A stretch of 35,838 bases of DNA. Origin: Caulobacteraceae bacterium (GTDB lineage Bacteria; Pseudomonadota; Alphaproteobacteria; Caulobacterales; Caulobacteraceae). This document shows positions 14,996 to 24,504 of this stretch, piece after piece. Both the position numbers and the translations under genes were made by a program. The stretch spans positions 1 through 35,838 of the forward strand of contig SDZP01000002.1 in the NCBI GenBank assembly GCA_004144935.1, read 5' to 3'. Numbering within the stretch: the stretch's first letter is position 1; every line of letters begins with the position of its first letter. The notes below the pieces were generated by a model. That model was not told where the DNA came from and did not search any database. It saw nothing but the letters and a program-made list of their open reading frames with translations.

Positions 14996-17113
14996 ATGTC
15001 CCTCAACAGCATCATGTCTTCGGCCACGACGGGCCTGATGGCGGCCCAGACCGGTCTGCGCGCCGTCTCGGACAACATCGCCAACGTCAACACCACCGGC
15101 TACGTCCGCAAGCTGGTCAGCCAGCAGCCGCTGATCTCGGCCGGCCTCGGCGTCGGGGTCGATGTCGCCCGGGTGGTGCTGGCCAGCGACAAGTTCCTGC
15201 AGAGCTCCGCCCTCAAAGCCGCCGCCAGCGCCGGTTCCTCCGGGGTCATCGCCGACCTGCTCGACCGCACACAGGCGGAATTCGGCGATCCCTCGACGGG
15301 CTCCAGCTTCTTCACCCGGCTGGACAGCATCTACTCGGCCTTCTCGGCCGCGGTGGACGATCCCAACTCCACGGTGCGGCGCGGCACCGCGGTCAACCAG
15401 ATCAGCGACTTCCTCACCGAGTCGGGCCGCATCTCCACCCAGATCAAGAGTCTGGAGGACGAGGTCGACAGCCGCATCCAGGCCAAGGTCGAGCGGGTCA
15501 ACCAGCTGCTGCAGGAGATCGACAGCCTCAACGCCGACGTCACTCGCAGCAAGGTGGTCAACGGCGACGCCACCGGATCGGAAAACCTGCAGATCCAGCG
15601 GATCAACGAGCTGTCCTCGCTGATCGACATCAACGTGCAGTCCCGCGAGCAGGGCGGCGTCGTCATCCGCGCCTCCGACGGCCTGCCGCTGGCCGGCCAA
15701 GGCGGGGCGGCCACGCTCGCCTTCGTGCGCACCCCCGGGGCGGCCGGCGAGATCACGGTCACCATGGGCAGCGCTTCGGGATCGACCTCAATGCGGGCCC
15801 GGCTGACCGGCGGCGAGATCGCCGGCCTGCTGCAGGTGCGGGACGTGGACCTGCCGGCCATCAGCGACGAGCTGGGCGAGTTCGTCAGCCGGGCGGTGGA
15901 CGAACTAAACCGCGCCCACAACGCCTCGGCCAGCGTGCCGCCGCCGGCCGTCATGAACGGCCGCAACACCGGCCTGGACCTGCCGACCGCCGTCAGCGGC
16001 TTTACCGGCCGCACCTCCCTGGCCGTGGTCTCGCCGACCGGCGCCCTGCAGCGGACCGTCGACATCAATTTCGACGCCGGCACGATCAGCGTCGATGGCG
16101 GCGCGGCCAGCGCCTTCACCCCGGCAAGCTTCCTGAGCAGCCTCAACACCGCCATGGGTGGCATGGGTTCGGCGACCTTCGCCAACGGCGCGCTGAACCT
16201 CTCGGCCACTGGCGGCAACGGCCTGGCCTTCGCCGAGAACGCCGCCACGCCCTCGGCCAAGACCGGCAAGACCTTCTCCCATTTCTTCGGCCTCAACGAT
16301 CTCGTCACCAGCACCGGCTTCGCCAACTACGAGACCGGTCTCAAGGCCACCGACCCGCACGGCTTCACGGCCGGCGATCAGATCACATTGCGCATCGCCG
16401 ACGCCGAGGGCTCTCGCATCCGCGACATCAGCGTCGCCGTGCCGGCCGGCGGCACGATGCAGGATCTGGTCAACGCTTTGAACAGCAGCAGCGACGGGGT
16501 CGGCCTGTATGGTCAGTTCAGCCTCGACGCCAACGGCCAGATGGGCTTCGCCCCTGGGCCGGCCGGCTATGGCCTGACCGTGGTCAGCGACAACACCCAG
16601 CGCGGGGCTGGCGGTCCCTCGATCACCGAACTCTTCGGCGTCGGCCAGGCGCAACGCGGCGGCCGGGCCGAACGCTACGCGCTGCGCAGCGACATCGCCG
16701 CCAACTCCGCCAAACTCGGCCTCGCCACGCTCGATCTCGCCCAGGCCGCCAGCGGCAATCCGGTGCTGTCGGCCGGCGACGGACGGGGGGCGCTGAAGCT
16801 GGCTCAGTCGGGCTCGATCAACACGCGCTTCGACTCGGTCGGCACCCTCAACAGCGTCTCGATGAGCGTCACCCGCTACGGCGCCGAACTGGCCGGCTCG
16901 ATCGGCCGCCGTGCCGACGCGGCCGCCTCGCGGCAGGAAAGCGCCCTGGCCGTGGCCGAGGAGGCGACGGCGCGGCGGGCCTCGGTCGAAGGGGTCAACC
17001 TGGATGAGGAGCTGATCTCGATGACCACCTATCAGCAGGCCTTCAACGCCTCGGCCCGGATCATCCAGGCCAGCAAGGACCTCTATGACATTCTCCTCGG
17101 CATGGTGAACTGA
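14996..17113 (+). CDS. flgK: Flagellar hook-associated protein 1 FlgK
   Basis: A 705-residue hook-filament junction protein, exported and placed on the hook before filament growth. The N-terminus MSLNSIMSSATTGLMAAQTG followed by VSDNIANVNTTGYVRK is the conserved helix and signature. The C-terminal partner helix is EELISMTTYQQAFNASARII, then QASKDLYDILLGMVN. The middle is the variable FlgK domain. An open frame extends upstream to 14909, but the start is set at 14996 by the family N-terminus, with GGAG and GAAGGG upstream. It is followed 2 bp later by flgL. Confidence 0.96.
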   Translation: MSLNSIMSSATTGLMAAQTGLRAVSDNIANVNTTGYVRKLVSQQPLISAGLGVGVDVARVVLASDKFLQSSALKAAASAGSSGVIADLLDRTQAEFGDPSTGSSFFTRLDSIYSAFSAAVDDPNSTVRRGTAVNQISDFLTESGRISTQIKSLEDEVDSRIQAKVERVNQLLQEIDSLNADVTRSKVVNGDATGSENLQIQRINELSSLIDINVQSREQGGVVIRASDGLPLAGQGGAATLAFVRTPGAAGEITVTMGSASGSTSMRARLTGGEIAGLLQVRDVDLPAISDELGEFVSRAVDELNRAHNASASVPPPAVMNGRNTGLDLPTAVSGFTGRTSLAVVSPTGALQRTVDINFDAGTISVDGGAASAFTPASFLSSLNTAMGGMGSATFANGALNLSATGGNGLAFAENAATPSAKTGKTFSHFFGLNDLVTSTGFANYETGLKATDPHGFTAGDQITLRIADAEGSRIRDISVAVPAGGTMQDLVNALNSSSDGVGLYGQFSLDANGQMGFAPGPAGYGLTVVSDNTQRGAGGPSITELFGVGQAQRGGRAERYALRSDIAANSAKLGLATLDLAQAASGNPVLSAGDGRGALKLAQSGSINTRFDSVGTLNSVSMSVTRYGAELAGSIGRRADAAASRQESALAVAEEATARRASVEGVNLDEELISMTTYQQAFNASARIIQASKDLYDILLGMVN

Positions 17114-17115
17114 GC

Positions 17116-18042
17116 ATGACCCGCGTCTCCACAAGTCACGGCTACTCGGTCGTCCTCTCCAACCTGATGCGGGCCGGCGCCAACCAGGAAGAAGCCCAGA
17201 ACCAGGTCTCCAGCGGCCGCGCCGCCGACAGCCTGCGCGGCTTCGCCCCGCAGGTCGAACAGCTGATCGCCGCCAACTCGGTGATGGCGCGGGTCGAGGG
17301 CTATCTCGACCAGGGCAAGCTGATCGTCTCGCGGCTGGAAGCCCAGGACCTTGCTCTGCGCGAGACCGCCAACTCCGCCCTGGGGGCGCGAGGGACTCTG
17401 GCCGAGGCCCTGGCCTCCGACCGGGGCGACGCCATCATGGGCGAGCTGCAGGGCCACTTCCTGACCGCCGCCGAGGCGCTGAACGCCCAGCAGGGCGGCC
17501 GCTATCTTTTCGCCGGGGCGCAGGTCAACACCCGGCCGGTCGAGGCCAGCCGCCTGAGCGACCTGACTGCCGTCGCCGATGTCTCCGACCTGTTCGTCAA
17601 CGACGCCCTCAAGCCGGTCAGCCGCCTCGACGACAACATCACCATCCAGAGCGGCTTCCTGGCCGACGAGGAGGGCACGGAGCTGTTCCAGGCCTTCAAG
17701 GAGGTGCAGGCCTATGTCGAGGCCAACGGCGCCTTCAGCTCGCCGCTGACCAGCGCGCAGAAGACCTTCATCGAGGGCATGCTTCCCAAGTTCGACGCCG
17801 CCAACAAATCGCTGACCGACACCGCCTCGCTGAACGGCGCCAACCAGGTGCGGGTCGACAACAGCCTGGCGCAGCACGAGGACCGCTCCACCCTGCTGAA
17901 GGGCGAGATCAAGGACATCGCCGAAGTCGACATGGCGGAGGCCATCAGCCGCCTGGAACAGGCCCAGACGGCCCTGCAGGCCTCGGCCCAGGTGTTCACC
18001 ACCCTGAGGGGCAGCTCACTCCTGGAGCTCCTGAGGACCTAG
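17116..18042 (+). CDS. flgL: Flagellar hook-associated protein 3 FlgL
   Basis: A 308-residue junction protein between FlgK and the flagellin filament. It has flagellin-like ends: the N-terminal helix MTRVSTSHGYSVVLSNLMRA with QNQVSSGRAADSLRGF, and the C-terminal helix EVDMAEAISRLEQAQTALQA ending with STLLELL-like residues (RGSSLLELLRT). FlgL is normally the last non-filament export substrate. It is translationally coupled to flgK and converges with the RTX nuclease gene, leaving 2 bp between stop codons. Confidence 0.93.
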   Translation: MTRVSTSHGYSVVLSNLMRAGANQEEAQNQVSSGRAADSLRGFAPQVEQLIAANSVMARVEGYLDQGKLIVSRLEAQDLALRETANSALGARGTLAEALASDRGDAIMGELQGHFLTAAEALNAQQGGRYLFAGAQVNTRPVEASRLSDLTAVADVSDLFVNDALKPVSRLDDNITIQSGFLADEEGTELFQAFKEVQAYVEANGAFSSPLTSAQKTFIEGMLPKFDAANKSLTDTASLNGANQVRVDNSLAQHEDRSTLLKGEIKDIAEVDMAEAISRLEQAQTALQASAQVFTTLRGSSLLELLRT

Positions 18043-18044
18043 CC

Positions 18045-21000
18045 CTACGGCAGGCCGCCGTAGAGGTACCAGCCGCCCGCGGGGTCTTGCGAACCCGTGG
18101 AGAGATTGGTGTTCGCCGACTGGTCGCCGTTGATGCGCATCTGGTAGTCGACGCGGTTGTCGCCATCCACGTCGTACTGGAACAGCGTCGTGTTGCTGGC
18201 CTGCGAATAGACCAGCCTGGCCTGGCCGGCCGTGCCGTTGAAGGCCGACACGAAGTACAGCTCGGTGGCGTTGAGGCCGATGGACTCGCCGGCTTCCAGG
18301 TCCAGGATGGTGTCGGTCTCGATGGCCTGTCCGGCGACGACCGGCTCGATGAGACCGCCGGCGTCGAAGTAGTCGACGCCCGCGCCGCCGGTAAGCTTGT
18401 CGTTGCCCGAGCCGCCGAACAGGAAGTCGTCGCCATCGCCGCCCAGCAGGGTGTCGATCCCCGCGCCGCCGTAGAGGTCGTCCGCGCCGCCGTTGCCGGA
18501 CAGCCGGTCGTTGCCGTCCCCGCCGAACAGGCTGTTGCCGTCATCGGTGCCGGTCAGGGTGTTGTTGAGGCTGTTGCCGTAACCGTCCTGATTGCCGACC
18601 CCGGCGAGGAGCAGGTTCTCCACATTGTCGCCCAGCACGTAGCCGTCCAGCGTGGTGCGGACGGTGTCGATGCCGACCTCGGCGGCCTCGGTGACCTGGT
18701 CGCCGAAGCTGTCGACATAGTAGACGTCACTGCCGGCGCCGCCGGTCATGATGTCGTCGCCGGTTCCGCCGTCGAGGACGTCGTTGCCTTCGCCGCCATC
18801 GAGCGTGTCGATGCCGTCGGCGCCGACCAGATAGTCGTTGCCGCCCAGGCCGTTCAGGGTGTCGTTCCCCGCCACGCCGAAGATCTTGTTGTTGATGCTG
18901 CTGCCGGTGATGGTCGAGCCGGCCACATTGGTGACCTGGATGGTCTCGATGTCGGCGTCGGCGCTCAAGGCGAAGGCCGCGGCGCTGACGAACACCTTGT
19001 CCAGCGTGCCGTCGCCGGCGAGTTCGGTGATCGTGTCGGAGCTGCTGTCGACATAGTAGGTGTCGTTGCCCGCCCCGCCGGCCATGTCGTCGGCGCCCGT
19101 GCCGCCGTCGAGCAGGTCGTTGCCCGCGCCGCCGATCAGGTCGTCCGCGCCGGCCCCGCCATAGAGTTTGTCGCTGTCGGCGCCGCCGTCCAGGGTGTCG
19201 GCGCCGACGAGGCCGTTGAGGATGTCGTTGCCGGCCATGCCCGACAGCACGTTGTCGAAGTTGTTGCCGTTGATGGTGTTGGCCTGGGCGCTGCCCGTGC
19301 CGTTCTGGGCGAAGGCGCCGACCAGGTTGAGCGTCTCGACATAGTCGCTGAGCACATAGCTGGTCGCCGTCGACTTGACCGTGTCGGCCCCGCCGGTCGA
19401 GGTTTCGATGATGATGTCGCCGGCCTCGTCCACCGAATAGGTGTCGTAGCCGTTGCCGCCTTCGAGGGTGTCGGCGCCCGTGCCGCCGTCGAGGGTGTCG
19501 TTGCCCTCGCCGCCGATCAGGTGGTCGACGCCGCCGCCGCCGGAGATGTTGTCGACGCCCGCGCCGCCGTCGAGGGTGTTGGCCCCGTCGTTGCCGATGA
19601 GGCGGTTGTTGACCGAATTGCCCGTGCCGTCGACGTCGTCGGTCCCGATCAGGGTCAGGTTCTCGATCTGACCGGTCAGGTTGACGTTGGCGGCGTCGAC
19701 CAGGGTGTAGCTGATCGAGCTGTAGACGATGTCGGCCACGCCGGCGGTGTCGATGACCACGTCACCGATGTTGTCGACATAGTAGGTGTCGTTGTTCGCG
19801 CCGCCCGACATGGTGTCGGCGCCCAGCCCGCCATTGAGGATGTTCAGCGTCGAGCTGCCGGTCAGGAAGTCACCGAAGGCCGAGCCGATCAGGTTCTCGA
19901 TCTGGATCAGGGTATCGCCCTGGGCCCAGCCGCCGGAAGCGGTGTTGGTGGTCAGGTTGACGGTCACCGGGGCGTCGGAGCCGGTGTAGTCGACAGTGTC
20001 GAAGCCGCCGCCGCCGTTCAGGCTGTCGGAGCCGGCGCTGCCCTCGATCAGGTCGTCGCCGCCCAGGGCCAGGACCGTGTCGTTGCCGGCCAGGCTGCCG
20101 CGGGTGGCGCCGAACTTGGCCAGGTAGCTGGCGGCGGTGAAGACGTCATTGCCCTCGGTGGCGATGGCCGCCGAGCGCACGAACAACAGGGAGGTGAGGC
20201 CCGGGTCGTGGTCCGACAGCTGGGTCGCGAATTCCGAGTTGATGTGGATGATGTCGTATTGCGCCCCGACCAGCAGGTCGAGGGTGGCGATGATGTTGTC
20301 CAGCGCCTGGGCGTTGCCGTCGAAACTGTAGCTGTAGCGCTCTTCCGGCGGCAGCAGCTCGATCAGCGCCTTCATCACCTGCTCGCCGTCGACGAAGGTG
20401 CTGGGGGTATTGCCCGAGCCGGCGATCAGCCGCTGGATCTCGCCGGTGATGATCTCGATGACCGGGAAGATCTGGAAGTCGTTGAAGTCGCCGAGGGCGA
20501 CGATCTTGTCGTTCAGCGGGTTACCGTCGGCCAGGATGCCGTCGATGAACACCTTCACGGCCTCGGCCTGGCCCTCGCGTTTGACCGAATCCGAGTTCAG
20601 CGGCTCGGCGTAATATTCGCTGTCGAGGTTGGAGCCGACCAGCACGGCCGATCCGCCCTTGGAACTGAAGTGGTTGTTGATCACCCAGAAGCTGCCGCCC
20701 TGCGTCTCGGTGTAGCCGGCCGGGGTGAACTCGATCGGGATCGACTTGCGGGTGGCGGCGAAGTCGGTGTCGCCCGTGCCGATACGGTCGGCGGTGGGGA
20801 ACTTGGAGATGAAGGGGTTGGAGGTGGCGACCAGGCCGTTGCCGGAGGTCGGGGTCACGGCGGTCGCCTGGTAGAGGAAGGCCACCTGGATGTTGCCGCC
20901 GCCGACGCCGCCCTCCGCGTCATCCACGGGGTCGGACAGGATGCCGTAGTACTGCACGCCGGTGCGGTCGAAGATCGTCTGGATCAGCTGCCCCATCGTC

Positions 21001-23321
21001 AGGGTGGCGTCGCTGCCGCCCGTCGACGAGGTGCCGTTGAAGTCCTGCAGTTCCTGCAGGCCGATGATGTCGGGGGTCTTCAGGTTGGTGCCGATGGCGT
21101 CGGCCAGGTTGTTCAGCGTCGTCTGGGTGGTTGTCCCGTCGCCGCCGGCGAAGCCCAGCGGGGCCAGGTTGCGGACGTTGAAGGTGGCGATGGTCAGCCG
21201 GTCGAGGTTCTCCTCGATGACCGTAATTTCCTTGACCAGGGTGGAGGCGTTGAAGGTCACCGCCTCGGTGACGTTGACGTCGTAGAAGCCGAAGCCGTAG
21301 CCGACCACGCCGGTGACATCACCGTCGCCGGTGACGGTCTGGCCGACGCTGGTGATGGCGCCGATCGAGCCGCCCAGCGCTTCGTCGTCGAGCTGGATGC
21401 GCTCGGGGTTGAAGTCGAACGACTTGTCGGCCGGCAGGGTGCCGTTGGGGCTGTCGTCACTGATCGTCAGGCCGCCGCGGCTGTTGAGGCTGTTGTTGGC
21501 GCCGACGTCCGGGGTGACCACCACCTCGCCGAAGCCCGACTTGAACGGGCTGGTGGTGTGGACGTCCTGCAGGGTGACGTACATCCCCTCCAGGCTTTCC
21601 CAGAAGTCGACGCCGTCGACGGTCGGATCGAAGCCGTTGGTGGTCGAACCCAGGGTATGCAGCGGCGGGGTGACGTCGGCGCCGTTGGCCAGGTCGCCGA
21701 TGACCACCGCGTCCGGCAAGCCGTAGCCTGCTTGCAGAAGCGTGGTGCTGGTCACGCTGACAATTTCTGTCAGGGTGAGGTCGCCGGCCGCCGGGGTGAA
21801 TTCCGAAACCGTGCCGCTGACCCGCACCAGGTTGCCGACCGCGATGCTGGCCGGCAGGCCGCCGGCCCCGACGAAGACATAGACGCCATCGGAGGTGTTG
21901 CGGTCGCCGTCGCCGTTCGGATCCTGGATCCAGTAGGCGTTGCCGTCCTTGTCGATGGCGGTGACGACGCCGAGGGTGGTGACCGTCTGGCCATTGAGGG
22001 CCGAGACATGGCCGGCGCCCTGGATGTCGTAGATCCGGGTGACGTCGTCGTTGATGATCGTGCCGGTGGCGTTGCCGTCGGCGATTGTGGTCGAGCCGAC
22101 CGTGTTCTGGATGTTGGTGATCGAGACGTCGATGGTCTCGTCGGCCTCGATATCCAGGTCGCCGTTGATGGTCACCGTCACCGTCTGGGTCAGCGGACCG
22201 CCGTTGGTGAAGGTGACCGTGCCGCCGCTCACGGGATCGTAGTCGCTGCCGGCCGTCGCCGAGCCGAGGACGCCGGTGCTGAAGTCGACGGTGAAGGCGG
22301 TGTTCTCGTCGGTGCGGGTGACCGTGAAGGTCATCACCGACGTGCCGGCGTCGCCCTCGGCAACGCTGACATCGCTGATCGAGACCGTCGGCGGGAAGTC
22401 GTCGTTGGTGATCGTGCCGGCGCCCTGGGCGTCGGTGACGGTCGCCGTCTGGACGGTGTTGACCACGTTGGTCAGGTTGACCAGCACGGTCTCGCTGGAT
22501 TCGATGTCGAGATCGCCGTTGATGGTGACGCTGACCGTCTGGGTCAGGGCGCCGCCAGCCGTGAAGGTGAGCGTGCCGCTGGCGCTGTCGTAGTCCGATC
22601 CGGCCAGGGCCGTTCCATCGGCGGTCGCGTAGTCGACCGAAAAGGCGCCGGTATTGTTGGTCCGGGTCACCGTGAAGGTGAGCAGGCTTGTTCCAGCGTC
22701 GCCCTCGATGATGGAGACATCGTCGATGGTCACGGTGGAGGTGCCGGCGGCGTTGACCGTGAAGGCGGTCGGGTAGGTCTGGACGACGGCATCATCGGTG
22801 GTCCAGTTGGCCGGATTGGCGATATTGGCCAGGATCTCCGCGCGCGTGCCGGTCAGCGGGCCGGTGTAGGCGCCGTTGTCGACAGCGAAAGCCAGCGCCG
22901 TGCTGCCGAAGGTCAGGCCGGTGGGTACGGCAGACGTCGCGGTCGAGGTGGAATCGCCGGCATAGGTCGTGTTGCCGTCACCGACTTCCAGCGCGAACAG
23001 GAAGGTGAAGGGCGCGGTGTTGGGCGCCGAGGCCTGATAGGCGAAAATCTGATCGCCGGCGGCCGCCAGGTTGAAGTTGGAATTGCCCGTCAAGGTCACG
23101 ACCTGGCCCGCGGCCAGCCCTCCGGCCGGGACCGTGTAGGTGACGACCCCTTCGCCGGTCCGGAAGGCGCCGGCGGCCGTCCAGCCGTTGTCGGTGAAGT
23201 AGATGACCGTGCCCGCCGCGATGGCGACTGTCGCCACGAAGGCGAAGGTGTCGGCGGGACCGGTCGAGCCGTCCGTCGAGAAACCGACGAGCGCAATATC
23301 ACCGGGAGCGAGATCAGCCAT
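18045..23321 (-). CDS. Giant secreted RTX nuclease (ExeM/NucH-type) with Calx-beta domains
   Basis: A 1758-residue protein predicted to leave the cell by type I secretion, since it has no Sec signal and ends in RTX repeats. In order: an N-terminal beta domain (about 1-190); two Calx-beta repeats (about 196-308 and 312-425; each starts VSIIEGDAG or VSVAEGDAG and ends with a TI(T/I)NDD motif); an OB-fold-like region (about 430-580); an endonuclease/exonuclease/phosphatase domain (about 705-1045) with all key pieces: ATFNVRN, LQELQD (E757), NNHFSSKG, ALGDFND and SDHDPG; an RTX array (about 1075-1650); and a C-terminal domain with an EF-hand-like DVDGDNRVDYQ. Extracellular nucleases of this kind degrade environmental DNA for phosphate or biofilm turnover. 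AAAGGTG precedes the ATG. No type I transporter gene is in the window. Confidence 0.88.
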   Translation of the reverse strand: MADLAPGDIALVGFSTDGSTGPADTFAFVATVAIAAGTVIYFTDNGWTAAGAFRTGEGVVTYTVPAGGLAAGQVVTLTGNSNFNLAAAGDQIFAYQASAPNTAPFTFLFALEVGDGNTTYAGDSTSTATSAVPTGLTFGSTALAFAVDNGAYTGPLTGTRAEILANIANPANWTTDDAVVQTYPTAFTVNAAGTSTVTIDDVSIIEGDAGTSLLTFTVTRTNNTGAFSVDYATADGTALAGSDYDSASGTLTFTAGGALTQTVSVTINGDLDIESSETVLVNLTNVVNTVQTATVTDAQGAGTITNDDFPPTVSISDVSVAEGDAGTSVMTFTVTRTDENTAFTVDFSTGVLGSATAGSDYDPVSGGTVTFTNGGPLTQTVTVTINGDLDIEADETIDVSITNIQNTVGSTTIADGNATGTIINDDVTRIYDIQGAGHVSALNGQTVTTLGVVTAIDKDGNAYWIQDPNGDGDRNTSDGVYVFVGAGGLPASIAVGNLVRVSGTVSEFTPAAGDLTLTEIVSVTSTTLLQAGYGLPDAVVIGDLANGADVTPPLHTLGSTTNGFDPTVDGVDFWESLEGMYVTLQDVHTTSPFKSGFGEVVVTPDVGANNSLNSRGGLTISDDSPNGTLPADKSFDFNPERIQLDDEALGGSIGAITSVGQTVTGDGDVTGVVGYGFGFYDVNVTEAVTFNASTLVKEITVIEENLDRLTIATFNVRNLAPLGFAGGDGTTTQTTLNNLADAIGTNLKTPDIIGLQELQDFNGTSSTGGSDATLTMGQLIQTIFDRTGVQYYGILSDPVDDAEGGVGGGNIQVAFLYQATAVTPTSGNGLVATSNPFISKFPTADRIGTGDTDFAATRKSIPIEFTPAGYTETQGGSFWVINNHFSSKGGSAVLVGSNLDSEYYAEPLNSDSVKREGQAEAVKVFIDGILADGNPLNDKIVALGDFNDFQIFPVIEIITGEIQRLIAGSGNTPSTFVDGEQVMKALIELLPPEERYSYSFDGNAQALDNIIATLDLLVGAQYDIIHINSEFATQLSDHDPGLTSLLFVRSAAIATEGNDVFTAASYLAKFGATRGSLAGNDTVLALGGDDLIEGSAGSDSLNGGGGFDTVDYTGSDAPVTVNLTTNTASGGWAQGDTLIQIENLIGSAFGDFLTGSSTLNILNGGLGADTMSGGANNDTYYVDNIGDVVIDTAGVADIVYSSISYTLVDAANVNLTGQIENLTLIGTDDVDGTGNSVNNRLIGNDGANTLDGGAGVDNISGGGGVDHLIGGEGNDTLDGGTGADTLEGGNGYDTYSVDEAGDIIIETSTGGADTVKSTATSYVLSDYVETLNLVGAFAQNGTGSAQANTINGNNFDNVLSGMAGNDILNGLVGADTLDGGADSDKLYGGAGADDLIGGAGNDLLDGGTGADDMAGGAGNDTYYVDSSSDTITELAGDGTLDKVFVSAAAFALSADADIETIQVTNVAGSTITGSSINNKIFGVAGNDTLNGLGGNDYLVGADGIDTLDGGEGNDVLDGGTGDDIMTGGAGSDVYYVDSFGDQVTEAAEVGIDTVRTTLDGYVLGDNVENLLLAGVGNQDGYGNSLNNTLTGTDDGNSLFGGDGNDRLSGNGGADDLYGGAGIDTLLGGDGDDFLFGGSGNDKLTGGAGVDYFDAGGLIEPVVAGQAIETDTILDLEAGESIGLNATELYFVSAFNGTAGQARLVYSQASNTTLFQYDVDGDNRVDYQMRINGDQSANTNLSTGSQDPAGGWYLYGGLP
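18380..20100 (-). repeat. RTX calcium-binding repeat array
   Basis: Within the nuclease gene, many GGxGxDxLx nonapeptides are grouped into four larger modules of about 110-125 residues. Each module opens with a NDTYYVD-like motif (near 19797, 19455, 19070 and 18735), runs through a sheet-rich stretch ending ENLTLIG-like, then a GNxxNNxLxGxxGND block. Arrays like this bind calcium and fold outside the cell. Confidence 0.85.
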
Positions 23322-23618
23322 GGGAACGCACCTTTACTGAGGGAGGTAACCGACCGGTCGCGCCGGGCGGAAAGCGGGATGTGAGGAATGGTGGCGGCGG
23401 GCAGCCGGTACGCAGGCCATTTTCAGGCAGTTCGTCGTACTCAAGCAGGTCCCCCGGGCGCCGTGCGAAATCGTTACCGATCTCTTAAGAGCTCACCATG
23501 ACAACGAGACGACGGAAGAGTCGAATCGATTCCGCGGCCTACGGCGGTGCGTCAGCGTTGTTTTGTCAAACGCCCCGAAACGGGCTCTAATTTCGCGTTT
23601 CAAGCGAAGGACAGCCTC
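23322..23618. other. Intergenic region between the RTX nuclease and VOC genes
   Basis: This 297-bp divergent region should hold promoters for both genes. I see a 10-bp palindrome CTCTTAAGAG at 23482-23491 and no convincing sigma-54 or full CtrA site. GAAGGA before 23619 is the Shine-Dalgarno of the VOC gene. Confidence 0.4.
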
Positions 23619-24032
23619 ATGATCGATCATCTGGGCATCAATGTTGCCGACTTTGCCGCCGCACGGGCTTTCTACGACGCGGCCCTGGCCCCGCTGGGCA
23701 TCGCTGTCGTCATGCAGGTGGGGCCGGAGGAAACCGGCGGTTCCAGCCATTGCGGCTATGGCGCCACCGCCGACCGGCGCGACATCCAGGCCGGCAAACC
23801 GAGCTTCTGGATCGGCGATGGCGGCGGGCCGACGGGTCCGGCCCACATCTGCTTCCTGGCCCAGGACCGGGCGGCGGTCGACGCCTTCCACGCCGCCGCC
23901 CTGGCCGCCGGCGGAACCGACAACGGCGCGCCCGGCCTGCGTCCGCACTATCACCCGGGCTACTACGGCGCCTTCGTGCTCGACGCGGAGGGGCGCAATG
24001 TCGAGGCGGTGCATCACACCTGGCCGGGCTAG
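23619..24032 (+). CDS. VOC/glyoxalase-like metalloprotein
   Basis: A 137-residue protein of the vicinal-oxygen-chelate fold. The paired beta-alpha-beta modules start MIDHLGINVADFAAARAFY and GPAHICFLAQDRAAVDAFH. Likely metal ligands are H4, H76 and E129 (GRNVEAVHH). Family members are lyases, dioxygenases or drug-binding proteins acting on small cytoplasmic substrates; the substrate here cannot be told. The start at 23619 has GAAGGA upstream; the open frame extends to 23547, but those residues look non-coding. Confidence 0.85.
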   Translation: MIDHLGINVADFAAARAFYDAALAPLGIAVVMQVGPEETGGSSHCGYGATADRRDIQAGKPSFWIGDGGGPTGPAHICFLAQDRAAVDAFHAAALAAGGTDNGAPGLRPHYHPGYYGAFVLDAEGRNVEAVHHTWPG

Positions 24033-24105
24033 GAGCGCGCCAAGGCTCATGTCCGATTGGGGGCCGAGGGTTTCGCTCGCCGCCCCCTTCCACTAAGTCC
24101 GGGGC

Positions 24106-24504
24106 ATGACCGTTCTCGGCACGCTGAACCTCGCCATCATGATCGCCGTCCTGGCCTGCTGCATCGGCGGGGTCATGGGCGGACTGCGGATCGCGCGGCC
24201 GAGGTCCCTCAAGCCGCGCGGCCGGGCCGAGGAGCGGGCCTATGGCGGCATGCTGATCCTGGCCCACGCCGGGGCCGCCATGGGGCTGGGCTACGCGCCA
24301 AGCCTCGGCCGGCTGTTGGCGGCAGCGGTGGCGCTGGGCTGGCTGGGGGCGGCGCTGGGGCGCCTGCTGTCGCTGCTGCTCGATCGCCAGAAGGACCCGA
24401 TGCTGCGCCAGGCCCTGATCCTCGAACTGCTGATGGCCCTGGCGCTCGGCCTGCCTTGGCTGGGCGTCGGCGGAACCAGCTTTGGCGGCGGAACCGAAGT
24501 TTAG
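24106..24504 (+). CDS. Small integral membrane protein, function unknown (DUF4345-like)
   Basis: A 132-residue protein with about four hydrophobic helices (residues 6-26, 45-62, 66-88 and 103-121) and a basic loop (RIARPRSLKPRGR) after the first. The sequence GRLLSLLLD in the third helix recalls DUF4345-type proteins, but I am not certain. CCGGGGC precedes the ATG. It lies 73 bp after the VOC gene in the same direction, and its stop overlaps the stop of the convergent gene by 4 bases. Its role is not known. Confidence 0.6.
   Translation: MTVLGTLNLAIMIAVLACCIGGVMGGLRIARPRSLKPRGRAEERAYGGMLILAHAGAAMGLGYAPSLGRLLAAAVALGWLGAALGRLLSLLLDRQKDPMLRQALILELLMALALGLPWLGVGGTSFGGGTEV

Noticed and set aside
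13018..17007. 1329-codon plus-strand open frame spanning fliK, the intergenic region and flgK
   Set aside because: It crosses two real genes on opposite strands and reads as low-complexity Arg/Gly sequence.
18380..20100. CRISPR-like or tandem DNA repeat
   Set aside because: The repetition is at protein level (RTX nonapeptides), with degenerate DNA and no constant repeat-spacer pattern.
18087..23384. 1765-codon plus-strand open frame opposite the RTX nuclease
   Set aside because: It is a mirror product of the repetitive RTX and Calx-beta codons; the minus strand has clear domains and a ribosome site.
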